From the NCBI GenBank assembly GCA_005406025.1, contig BGZK01002034.1:20648-84647 (forward strand): DNA of 64,000 nucleotides. The letters are read 5' to 3'. This DNA is from Eumeta japonica. Its lineage: Eukaryota > Arthropoda > Insecta > Lepidoptera > Psychidae. The notes beneath the pieces are model-generated. The model saw only the letters and a program-made list of their open reading frames with translations. It was not told the DNA's origin and did no database searches. Below, piece by piece: positions 11,471 through 20,340 of this stretch (positions are counted from its first letter, which is position 1; every line of letters begins with the position of its first letter). Made by a program: the position numbers and the translations under genes.

Positions 11471-12416
11471 CTTAATTCATACAGATGTGTGTGGACCATT
11501 TAGTACTTTGTCTCTTGGTGGCTCTCGTTACTTCATAACCTTCATTGATGACTTCTCAAGGCGTATTTTTGTGTATTTTTTGAAATCGAAGGATGAGGCT
11601 TTCGATAAATTTATATTATTTCAGAATATGGTGGAACGTCAAACAGACAGAAAAATAAAATGTTTACGAAGTGACAACGGTGGTGAGTTCGCCAATAAAA
11701 AGTTTGACGAACATTTAAATAAATGCGGAATAAAAAGGCAATTTTCTGTTCCATACACGCCCCAACAGAATGGCGTAGCTGAACGCGCTAACCGAACAAT
11801 TATTGAAATGGCTCGAAGTATGTTGTCGAACAGTGGTTTGAATGAAAATCTTTGGGCAGAAGCAGTTTCAACAGCAGTATATATTAGAAATAGATCTCCA
11901 ACATGTTTAATTAAAGATGCTACCCCATTTGAAGTATTTACAGGGCGCAAACCTTGTGTAAATCATTTTAAAGTGTTTGGCTCTACGGCGGTGGCGTTAG
12001 ATAAAACGCAATACAAGAAGTTCCAACCAAAAGGAAAAATGTATAAAATGGTTGGCTATTCTCTCACTTCAAAGGCATACCGCTTGTACGATGCAGATTT
12101 GCGTATTGTTGTGGAAAAGAGAGATGTCTATTTTGATGAACACAACAACAACAATAACAACAAGGTGGACGTAAGCGAAGATTTCGTCGATGACATACAT
12201 GCAGAAAATAATTCAATCAAAGAGCCTTTATGTGAAGAGAGCGGAGAAGATGAGAGTAGTAGCGGCGAGTATCACAGTGTAGATGAGAGTGTTATAAGAG
12301 AAGTACAAAGCGAGGAGGAGAGAGAGAGAAAAAGATATCACGTGGCAGGCCGAAAATTGTGCGGACTGGTAAACGAGGGAGACCGAAGAAGGTATACAAC
12401 ACGCTCAACACGCTAA
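11463..12416 (+). CDS. gag-pol fragment 3: integrase catalytic core and C-terminal region
   Basis: Integrase joins the cDNA ends to target DNA and makes the 5-bp duplication. The catalytic triad is visible: D at 11484 (HTDVCGPF), D at 11673 (LRSDNGGEF) and E at 11781 (NGVAERANRT), with exactly 35 residues between the last two (DD35E). The copia-type C-terminal signature follows (HFKVFGSTA, then KMVGYSLTSKAYRLYD); the usual FGC motif reads FGS here. After that comes an acidic, low-complexity linker with an asparagine run coded by an AAC microsatellite at 12141-12163. Genuine coding ends in the GA/A tract around 12311-12334; the remaining 25-30 residues to the stop are out of frame. The codon at 11487 often scored as a start (GTG) is internal. 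Confidence 0.9.
   Translation: MLDLIHTDVCGPFSTLSLGGSRYFITFIDDFSRRIFVYFLKSKDEAFDKFILFQNMVERQTDRKIKCLRSDNGGEFANKKFDEHLNKCGIKRQFSVPYTPQQNGVAERANRTIIEMARSMLSNSGLNENLWAEAVSTAVYIRNRSPTCLIKDATPFEVFTGRKPCVNHFKVFGSTAVALDKTQYKKFQPKGKMYKMVGYSLTSKAYRLYDADLRIVVEKRDVYFDEHNNNNNNKVDVSEDFVDDIHAENNSIKEPLCEESGEDESSSGEYHSVDESVIREVQSEEERERKRYHVAGRKLCGLVNEGDRRRYTTRSTR
12141..12163 (+). repeat. AAC microsatellite within the integrase linker
   Basis: An imperfect AAC repeat with one AAT unit encodes a run of asparagines after the integrase C-terminal domain. It lies in the poorly conserved linker before reverse transcriptase, where such expansions are tolerated. Confidence 0.8.
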
Positions 12417-12799
12417 GGGAGAAAAGAGACGTAGATATTCCAGTCACAGTAGAAACAGCGTTAAATGGTGAGAACAGAGATAACTGGCGTGATGCCATGC
12501 AGGTAGAATATGACTCATTAATCAAGAATGAGACATGGACATTGGTTGATTTGCCTAAGGGGAAGAGAACGATAGGTTCGAAGTGGGTATTTAGTGTTAA
12601 AAGGGACAAAAATGGTAGTGTAGACAAATTTAAAGCTAGACTTGTTGCTAAGGGGTGTGCGCAAAAGTATGGGATAGATTACAAGGAGACTTTTTCTCCA
12701 GTAATTAGGTATTCAAATATACGTTTACTTTTGGCATTAGCAGTAGAGAAAAAATATGTATTTAGAACAACTGGATGTATGTTCTGCATATTTGAATAG
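12335..12799 (+). CDS. gag-pol fragment 4: linker and N-terminal half of reverse transcriptase
   Basis: The frame opens with a basic GRPK-rich linker, then the RVT_2 domain of copia reverse transcriptase: WRDAMQVEYDSLIKNETW, then GSKWVFSVKRDKNG, KARLVAKG and ETFSPVIRYSNIRLLLALA. These correspond to the fingers and part of the palm. The first AUG-independent start (GTG at 12359) is not a real initiation site; the segment is joined to integrase in intact relatives. It runs out of frame at the A6 run 12749-12754, and its last 15 residues to the stop at 12797-12799 are frameshift product. Confidence 0.88.
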   Translation: MSRGRPKIVRTGKRGRPKKVYNTLNTLREKRDVDIPVTVETALNGENRDNWRDAMQVEYDSLIKNETWTLVDLPKGKRTIGSKWVFSVKRDKNGSVDKFKARLVAKGCAQKYGIDYKETFSPVIRYSNIRLLLALAVEKKYVFRTTGCMFCIFE

Positions 12800-13979
12800 C
12801 GATTTGCATGATGTTGTGTATATGCAGCAACCAGAATGTTTTGTCGACAAAGAGTATCCTAAACGTGTATTGAGGTTAGAGAAAGCGATTTATGGACTCA
12901 AACAGGCAGGGAGAGAGTGGAACACGAAACTTGACGAGGTTTTACGATCAATGAGTTTTACTCCGCTAGAAAGTGAAAGATGTCTGTATAGACGTGAAGA
13001 GAAAGGCAATATAATGTTTATCGCTGTGTATGTCGACGATATAATAATTGCATCTCAATGTAGGGAGGCCATATTGATGGTAAAGCAGGGAATATTTGAG
13101 CATTTTAATTGTGTTGATAAGGGGAAACTGAGTTTATTCTTAGGTATAGAAATTGAAAGAGATGGGGAATTAGGGAATATTTCCATAAGCCAGAGAAATT
13201 ATATCGAGGATTTGTTGTGTGAGAATAATATGGAGGAATGTAGGAAAGTAAGCACACCGTTAGATGCAGGTTTTCAAGGAAAGTGTGAAAGGGAAACATG
13301 TATAAAGGTGGACGAGGTTAAGTATCAAGCAATTATTGGATCGCTTATGTATTTGGCATTGTCCACAAGACCAGACATTTTACACTCAGTTACGAAATTG
13401 GCTCAATACAATAAAAACCCACACAAGGAACATTTAACTGGTGTGAATCATGTTTTAAGATATTTGTCTGCAACGAAAAATTTTAAGATCACATATAAAA
13501 GGACAGGACAAGCAGTTGTAGGCTATGTCGATTCAGACTGGGGAAGCGACACATTGGATAGAAAGTCATATTCTGGTTTTGCATTTTTTATGGCTGGTAG
13601 TGTATTTTCTTGGGAGTCACGTAAACAGCAAACGGTTGCGTTAAGCAGCACAGAGGCTGAATATGTGGCATTGTCAACTGCGGCCAAGGAAGCAATATAT
13701 TTAAGGAGACTTTTAAAGGAAATAGGTTTGACTCATGACAGCGGTCCTATAGTTATTTATGGAGACAATTTAGGAGCACAAAATTTGGCTAAGAATCATA
13801 CCTATCATTCAAGGACGAAACACATAGATATCAAATACAACTTTTTGAGGGACGCAGTTAGGGAAAATTTGTTAGAGGTAAAGTACATGCCTACGAATGA
13901 AATGATAGCTGACGTTCTGACGAAAAACTTGACAAAATCAAAACATTGCGACTTCGTCAACAAATTAGGATTGAAGTGA
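12753..13979 (+). CDS. gag-pol fragment 5: reverse transcriptase palm and RNase H
   Basis: This is the largest intact piece, about 408 codons. The first conserved palm block (LEQLDVCSAYLN) holds a catalytic Asp, and AIYGLKQAGREW follows. The YVDD active-site motif is at 13029-13040. The connection region (SLMYLALSTRPDI) leads to RNase H of the Ty1/copia type: VDSDWGSD, SSTEAEYVAL, YGDNLGAQ and RTKHIDIKYNFLRD contain the D, E, D and H/D metal-binding positions. The protein ends near LTKNLTKSKH...GLK and stops with TGA, as copia-type Pol proteins usually do. The ATG at 12756 lies within the RT domain and is not expected to be an authentic start. Confidence 0.92.
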   Translation, partial: NMYLEQLDVCSAYLNSDLHDVVYMQQPECFVDKEYPKRVLRLEKAIYGLKQAGREWNTKLDEVLRSMSFTPLESERCLYRREEKGNIMFIAVYVDDIIIASQCREAILMVKQGIFEHFNCVDKGKLSLFLGIEIERDGELGNISISQRNYIEDLLCENNMEECRKVSTPLDAGFQGKCERETCIKVDEVKYQAIIGSLMYLALSTRPDILHSVTKLAQYNKNPHKEHLTGVNHVLRYLSATKNFKITYKRTGQAVVGYVDSDWGSDTLDRKSYSGFAFFMAGSVFSWESRKQQTVALSSTEAEYVALSTAAKEAIYLRRLLKEIGLTHDSGPIVIYGDNLGAQNLAKNHTYHSRTKHIDIKYNFLRDAVRENLLEVKYMPTNEMIADVLTKNLTKSKHCDFVNKLGLK

Positions 13980-14055
13980 AGAGGTTAAGACGATTTTTAT
14001 TATCATTTATTAATTTATTATTTTTATTTGTTTTGTTTAAACTTGCACTCGTGTT
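13980..14055 (+). other. AT-rich 3' untranslated region of the element
   Basis: About 76 bp between the pol stop and the polypurine tract is dominated by TTTATTAT-like repeats. No open frame or other motif is seen. Confidence 0.75.
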
Positions 14056-14064
14056 GAGGAGGAG
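14056..14064 (+). promoter_or_regulatory. Polypurine tract
   Basis: GAGGAGGAG lies immediately before the 3' LTR. This is the expected position of the RNase H-resistant primer for plus-strand DNA synthesis. It is short but pure purine and abuts TGTTG exactly. Confidence 0.85.
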
Positions 14065-14298
14065 TGTTGAAAATATATTTTGAATTGAGAATGGCAACAC
14101 GACTGCATATGATATAAATACAACACTGTGGTGTATGAATTTTAACAGTTGGTACTCATAACTTTATTAGCATCATTATACACAAAATATACTCTTAGAC
14201 TTAAGTTACTAGCATGTAAGGTTTTATATGTAAATAAACTATCAAACGAAGTGGATGTGTTTTATTGACTGCGCGTGGTGAAGACAAATTTTGCAACA
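14065..14298 (+). repeat. 3' LTR (234 bp)
   Basis: This is identical by reading to 9779-10012, including the TATA box at 14113-14120. It starts TGTTGAAAAT, directly follows the polypurine tract, ends TTTGCAACA, and is followed by the second CTTTA. Confidence 0.97.
14233..14238 (+). terminator. Polyadenylation signal in the 3' LTR (AATAAA)
   Basis: AATAAA is followed by GT-rich sequence (GATGTGTTTTATTG) within the LTR. This should direct 3' end formation of the genomic transcript. Confidence 0.65.
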
Positions 14299-14303
14299 CT
14301 TTA
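14299..14303. repeat. Target-site duplication, right copy (CTTTA)
   Basis: It repeats the five satellite bases at 9774-9778 and is followed by TGATACCTAATAGG, the exact continuation of the interrupted monomer. Confidence 0.97.
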
Positions 14304-17300
14304 TGATACCTAATAGGTGGGATATCTGAAATAATCTTGGGAATCGAGAAAAACGCACTTTAAAAACTCAATTTTTTTTTTGAATTTTTCCAAATTTCTG
14401 GAGGAGATAAGTGGGTTTTGGGAAAACGGTAAATTCTTCCAAGTACAGACCATGTGGAAATGGAAGTCCAAAGGGTCCTTTATGATACCTAATAGGTGGG
14501 ATATCTGAAATAATCTTGGGAATCGAGAAAACGCACTTTAAAAACTCAATTTTTTTGAATTTTCCAAATTTCTGGAGGAGATAAGTGGGTTTTTGGGAAA
14601 ACGGTAAATTCTTCCAAGTACAGACCATGTGGAAATGGAAGTCCAAAGGGTCCTTTATGATACCTAATAGGTGGGATATCTGAAATAATCTTGGGAATCG
14701 AGAAAAACACTTTAAAACTCAATTTTTTTTGAATTTTTCCAAATTTCTGAGGAGATAAGTGGGTTTTGGGAAAACGGTAAATTCTTCCAAGTACAGACCA
14801 TGTGGAAATGGAAGTCCAAAGGGTCCTTTATGATACCTAATAGGTGGGATATCTGAAATAATCTTGGGAATCGAGAAAACGCACTTTAAAACTCAATTTT
14901 TTTTGAATTTTTCCAAATTTCTGAGGAGATAAGTGGGTTTTTGGGAAAACGGTAAATTCTTCCAAGTACAGACCATGTGGAAATGGAAGTCCAAAGGGTC
15001 CTTTATGATACCTAATAGGTGGGATATCTGAAATAATCTTGGGAATCGAGAAAACGCACTTTTAAAACTCAATTTTTCCAAATTTCTGGAGGAGATAAGT
15101 GGTTTTTGGGAAAACGGTAAATTCTTCCAAGTACAGACCATGTGGAAATGGAAGTCCAAAGGGTCCTTTATGATACCTAATAGGTGGGATATCTGAAATA
15201 ATCTTGGGAATCGAGAAAAACGCACTTTAAAACTCAATTTTTTTTTTGAATTTTCCAAATTTCTGAGGAGATAAGTGGGTTTTTGGGAAAACGGTAAATT
15301 CTTCCAAGTACAGACCATGTGGAAATGGAAGTCCAAAGGGTCCTTTATGATACCTAATAGGTGGGATATCTGAAATAATCTTGGGAATCGAGAAAACGCA
15401 CTTTAAAACTCAATTTTTTTTTTGAATTTTTCCAAATTTCTGAGGAGATAAGTGGGTTTTGGGAAAACGGTAAATTCTTCCAAGTACAGACCATGTGGAA
15501 ATGGAAGTCCAAAGGGTCCTTTATGATACCTAATAGGTGGGATATCTGAAATAATCTTGGGAATCGAGAAAACGCACTTTAAAACTCAATTTTTTTTGAA
15601 TTTTCCAAATTTCTGGAGGAGATAAGTGGCTTTTTTGGGAAAACGGTAAATTCTTCCAAGTACAGACCATGTGGAAATGGAAGTCCAAAGGGTCCTTTAT
15701 GATACCTAATAGGTGGGATATCTGAAATAATCTTGGGAATCGAGAAAAACGCACTTTAAAAACTCAATTTTTTTGAATTTTTCCAAATTTCTGGAGGAGA
15801 TAAGTGGGTTTTGGGAAAACGGTAAATTCTTCCAAGTACAGACCATGTGGAAATGGAAGTCCAAAGGGTCCTTTATGATACCTAATAGGTGGGATATCTG
15901 AAATAATCTTGGGAATCGAGAAAACGCACTTTAAAACTCAATTTTTTTTTGAATTTTTCCAAATTTCTGGAGGAGATAAGTGGGTTTTGGGAAAACGGTA
16001 AATTCTTCCAAGTACAGACCATGTGGAAATGGAAGTCCAAAGGGTCCTTTATGATACCTAATAGGTGGGATATCTGAAATAATCTTGGGAATCGAGAAAA
16101 CGCACTTTAAAACTCAATTTTTTTGAATTTTTCCAAATTTCTGGAGGAGATAAGTGGGTTTTTGGGAAAACGGTAAATTCTTCCAAGTACAGACCATGTG
16201 GAAATGGAAGTCCAAAGGGTCCTTTATGATACCTAATAGGTGGGATATCTGAAATAATCTTGGGAATCGAGAAAACGCACTTTAAAAACTCAATTTTTTT
16301 TTAATTTTTCCAAATTTCTGAGGAGATAAGTGGGTTTTGGGAAAACGGTAAATTCTTCCAAGTACAGACCATGTGGAAATGGAAGTCCAAAGGGTCCTTT
16401 ATGATACCTAATAGGTGGGATATCTGAAATAATCTTGGGAATCGAGAAAACGCACTTTAAAACTCAATTTTTTTTGAATTTTTCCAAATTTCTGGAGGAG
16501 ATAAGTGGGTTTTGGGAAAACGGTAAATTCTTCCAAGTACAGACCATGTGGAAATGGAAGTCCAAAGGGTCCTTTATGATACCTAATAGGTGGGATATCT
16601 GAAATAATCTTGGGAATCGAGAAAAACGCACTTTAAAAACTCAATTTTTTTGAATTTTTCCAAATTTCTGAGGAGATAAGTGGGTTTTGGGAAAACGGTA
16701 AATTCTTCCAAGTACAGACCATGTGGAAATGGAAGTCCAAAGGGTCCTTTATGATACCTAATAGGTGGGATATCTGAAATAATCTTGGGAATCGAGAAAA
16801 CGCACTTTAAAACTCAATTTTTTTTGAATTTTCCAAATTTCTGGAGGAGATAAGTGGGTTTTGGGAAAACGGTAAATTCTTCCAAGTACAGACCATGTGG
16901 AAATGGAAGTCCAAAGGGTCCTTTATGATACCTAATAGGTGGGATATCTGAAATAATCTTGGGAATCGAGAAAACGCACTTTAAAACTCAATTTTTTTTG
17001 AATTTTTCCAAATTTCTGGAGGAGATAAGTGGGTTTTGGGAAAACGGTAAATTCTTCCAAGTACAGACCATGTGGAAATGGAAGTCCAAAGGGTCCTTTA
17101 TGATACCTAATAGGTGGGATATCTGAAATAATCTTGGGAATCGAGAAAACGCACTTTAAAACTCAATTTTTTTGAATTTTTCCAAATTTCTGGAGGAGAT
17201 AAGTGGGTTTTTTGGGAAAACGGTAAATTCTTCCAAGTACAGACCATGTGGAAATGGAAGTCCAAAGGGTCCTTTATGATACCTAATAGGTGGGATATCT

Positions 17301-20300
17301 GAAATAATCTTGGGAATCGAGAAAACGCACTTTAAAACTCAATTTTTTTGAATTTTTCCAAATTTCTGAGGAGATAAGTGGGTTTTGGGAAAACGGTAAA
17401 TTCTTCCAAGTACAGACCATGTGGAAATGGAAGTCCAAAGGGTCCTTTATGATACCTAATAGGTGGGATATCTGAAATAATCTTGGGAATCGAGAAAACG
17501 CACTTTAAAACTCAATTTTTTTGAATTTTTCCAAATTTCTGGAGGAGATAAGTGGGTTTTTTGGGAAAACGGTAAATTCTTCCAAGTACAGACCATGTGG
17601 AAATGGAAGTCCAAAGGGTCCTTTATGATACCTAATAGGTGGGATATCTGAAATAATCTTGGGAATCGAGAAAACGCACTTTAAAAACTCAATTTTTTTT
17701 AATTTTTCCAAATTTCTGGAGGAGATAAGTGGGTTTTGGGAAAACGGTAAATTCTTCCAAGTACAGACCATGTGGAAATGGAAGTCCAAAGGGTCCTTTA
17801 TGATACCTAATAGGTGGGATATCTGAAATAATCTTGGGAATCGAGAAAACGCACTTTAAAACTCAATTTTTTTTTGAATTTTTCCAAATTTCTGAGGAGA
17901 TAAGTGGGTTTTGGGAAAACGGTAAATTCTTCCAAGTACAGACCATGTGGAAATGGAAGTCCAAAGGGTCCTTTATGATACCTAATAGGTGGGATATCTG
18001 AAATAATCTTGGGAATCGAGAAAACGCACTTTAAAACTCAATTTTTTTTGAATTTTTCCAAATTTCTGGAGGAGATAAGTGGGTTTTGGGAAAACGGTAA
18101 ATTCTTCCAAGTACAGACCATGTGGAAATGGAAGTCCAAAGGGTCCTTTATGATACCTAATAGGTGGGATATCTGAAATAATCTTGGGAATCGAGAAAAC
18201 GCACTTTAAAACTCAATTTTTTTGAATTTTTCCAAATTTCTGGAGGAGATAAGTGGGTTTTTGGGAAAACGGTAAATTCTTCCAAGTACAGACCATGTGG
18301 AAATGGAAGTCCAAAGGGTCCTTTATGATACCTAATAGGTGGGATATCTGAAATAATCTTGGGAATCGAGAAAACGCACTTTAAAACTCAATTTTTTTTT
18401 GAATTTTTCCAAATTTCTGGAGGAGATAAGGGTTTTTGGGAAAACGGTAAATTCTTCCAAGTACAGACCATGTGGAAATGGAAGTCCAAAGGGTCCTTTA
18501 TGATACCTAATAGGTGGGATATCTGAAATAATCTTGGGAATCGAGAAAACGCACTTTAAAACTCAATTTTTTTGAATTTTTCCAAATTTCTGAGGAGATA
18601 AGTGGGTTTTTGGGAAAACGGTAAATTCTTCCAAGTACAGACCATGTGGAAATGGAAGTCCAAAGGGTCCTTTATGATACCTAATAGGTGGGATATCTGA
18701 AATAATCTTGGGAATCGAGAAAACGCACTTTAAAACTCAATTTTTTTTGAATTTTTCCAAATTTCTGAGGAGATAAGTGGGTTTTTGGAAAACGGTAAAT
18801 TCTTCCAAGTACAGACCATGTGGAAATGGAAGTCCAAAGGGTCCTTTATGATACCTAATAGGTGGGATATCTGAAATAATCTTGGGAATCGAGAAAACGC
18901 ACTTTAAAAACTCAATTTTTTTGAATTTTTCCAAATTTCTGGAGGAGATAAGTGGGTTTTGGGAAAACGGTAAATTCTTCCAAGTACAGACCATGTGGAA
19001 ATGGAAGTCCAAAGGGTCCTTTATGATACCTAATAGGTGGGATATCTGAAATAATCTTGGGAATCGAGAAAACGCACTTTAAAACTCAATTTTTTTTGAA
19101 TTTTTCCAAATTTCTGGAGATAAGTGGGTTTTTGGGAAAACGGTAAATTCTTCCAAGTACAGACCATGTGGAAATGGAAGTCCAAAGGGTCCTTTATGAT
19201 ACCTAATAGGTGGGATATCTGAAATAATCTTGGGAATCGAGAAAACGCACTTTAAAACTCAATTTTTTTTGAATTTTTCCAAATTTCTGGAGGAGATAAG
19301 TGGGTTTTTTGGGAAAACGGTAAATTCTTCCAAGTACAGACCATGTGGAAATGGAAGTCCAAAGGGTCCTTTATGATACCTAATAGGTGGGATATCTGAA
19401 ATAATCTTGGGAATCGAGAAAAACGCACTTTAAAACTCAATTTTTTTTTTTGAATTTTTCCAAATTTCTGGAGGAGATAAGTGGGTTTTTTGGGAAAACG
19501 GTAAATTCTTCCAAGTACAGACCATGTGGAAATGGAAGTCCAAAGGGTCCTTTATGATACCTAATAGGTGGGATATCTGAAATAATCTTGGGAATCGAGA
19601 AAACGCACTTTAAAACTCAATTTTTTTTGAATTTTTCCAAATTTCTGAGGAGATAAGTGGGTTTTGGGAAAACGGTAAATTCTTCCAAGTACAGACCATG
19701 TGGAAATGGAAGTCCAAAGGGTCCTTTATGATACCTAATAGGTGGGATATCTGAAATAATCTTGGGAATCGAGAAAACGCACTTTAAAACTCAATTTTTT
19801 TTGAATTTTTCCAAATTTCTGAGGAGATAAGTGGTTTTTGGGAAAACGGTAAATTCTTCCAAGTACAGACCATGTGGAAATGGAAGTCCAAAGGGTCCTT
19901 TATGATACCTAATAGGTGGGATATCTGAAATAATCTTGGGAATCGAGAAAACGCACTTTAAAAACTCAATTTTTTTTGAATTTTTCCAAATTTCTGAGGA
20001 GATAAGTGGGTTTTGGGAAAACGGTAAATTCTTCCAAGTACAGACCATGTGGAAATGGAAGTCCAAAGGGTCCTTTATGATACCTAATAGGTGGGATATC
20101 TGAAATAATCTTGGGAATCGAGAAAACGCACTTTAAAACTCAATTTTTTTTGAATTTTTCCAAATTTCTGGAGGAGATAAGTGGGTTTTTGGGAAAACGG
20201 TAAATTCTTCCAAGTACAGACCATGTGGAAATGGAAGTCCAAAGGGTCCTTTATGATACCTAATAGGTGGGATATCTGAAATAATCTTGGGAATCGAGAA

Positions 20301-20340
20301 AACGCACTTTAAAAACTCAATTTTTTTTGAATTTTTCCAA
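14299..20340. repeat. Satellite array, right block, mixed-subtype segment
   Basis: This continues the same satellite in the same orientation and phase. CTGGAGGAG and CTGAGGAG monomers are interspersed. The GGG-Tn-GGG segment has T4, T5 or T6, and the GAGAAAACGC form now dominates over GAGAAAAACGC. Small private variants include a monomer with TTTTTGGAAAAC (one G lost) near 18780 and one with a shortened CTGGAGATAAG end near 19115. No other sequence is inserted. Confidence 0.96.

Larger units (their letters stand above)
10081..13979 (+). pseudogene. gag-pol polyprotein gene of the copia element, broken by four frameshifts
   Basis: The gene runs from an ATG with A at -3 to TGA at 13977-13979. 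It encodes a Gag-protease-integrase-reverse transcriptase-RNase H polyprotein that would form virus-like particles and copy and integrate the element. Copia-type elements usually have one continuous frame; here it is spread over frames 1, 2, 3, 2 and 3. Breaks lie in the A7 run at 10976-10982, the A7 run at 11455-11461, the GA/A tract around 12311-12334 and the A6 run at 12749-12754. Three behave as one extra A; the third behaves as one base lost or two gained. Every domain retains its catalytic residues and no in-frame nonsense substitution was found. The total length of 3899 bp fits the net shift. The breaks may be real or consensus errors at homopolymers. Confidence 0.93.
9779..14298 (+). 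mobile_element. Full-length Ty1/copia-superfamily LTR retrotransposon, 4520 bp
   Basis: The element has all structural parts: two 234-bp LTRs with TG...CA ends, a CTTTA target duplication, a PBS, a gag-pol region and a polypurine tract. Domain order is Gag, protease, integrase, reverse transcriptase, RNase H. Integrase before reverse transcriptase defines Ty1/copia as against Ty3/gypsy. It transposes by reverse transcription of its own RNA in Gag particles. The two LTRs look identical base for base, so insertion was recent. The coding region carries four frameshifts, so the copy as written could not make a complete Pol. It lies within the satellite in the left, more variable part of the array and has not disturbed the phase of the monomers around it. 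Relatives are common in insect genomes, often labelled copia or TNT1-94-like. The exact family cannot be named from sequence alone. Confidence 0.97.

Noticed and set aside
10105..13299. Short open frames on the minus strand and in other plus frames across gag-pol
   Set aside because: They overlap strongly matching Gag, integrase and RT sequence and show no recognisable domains, so they are chance frames.
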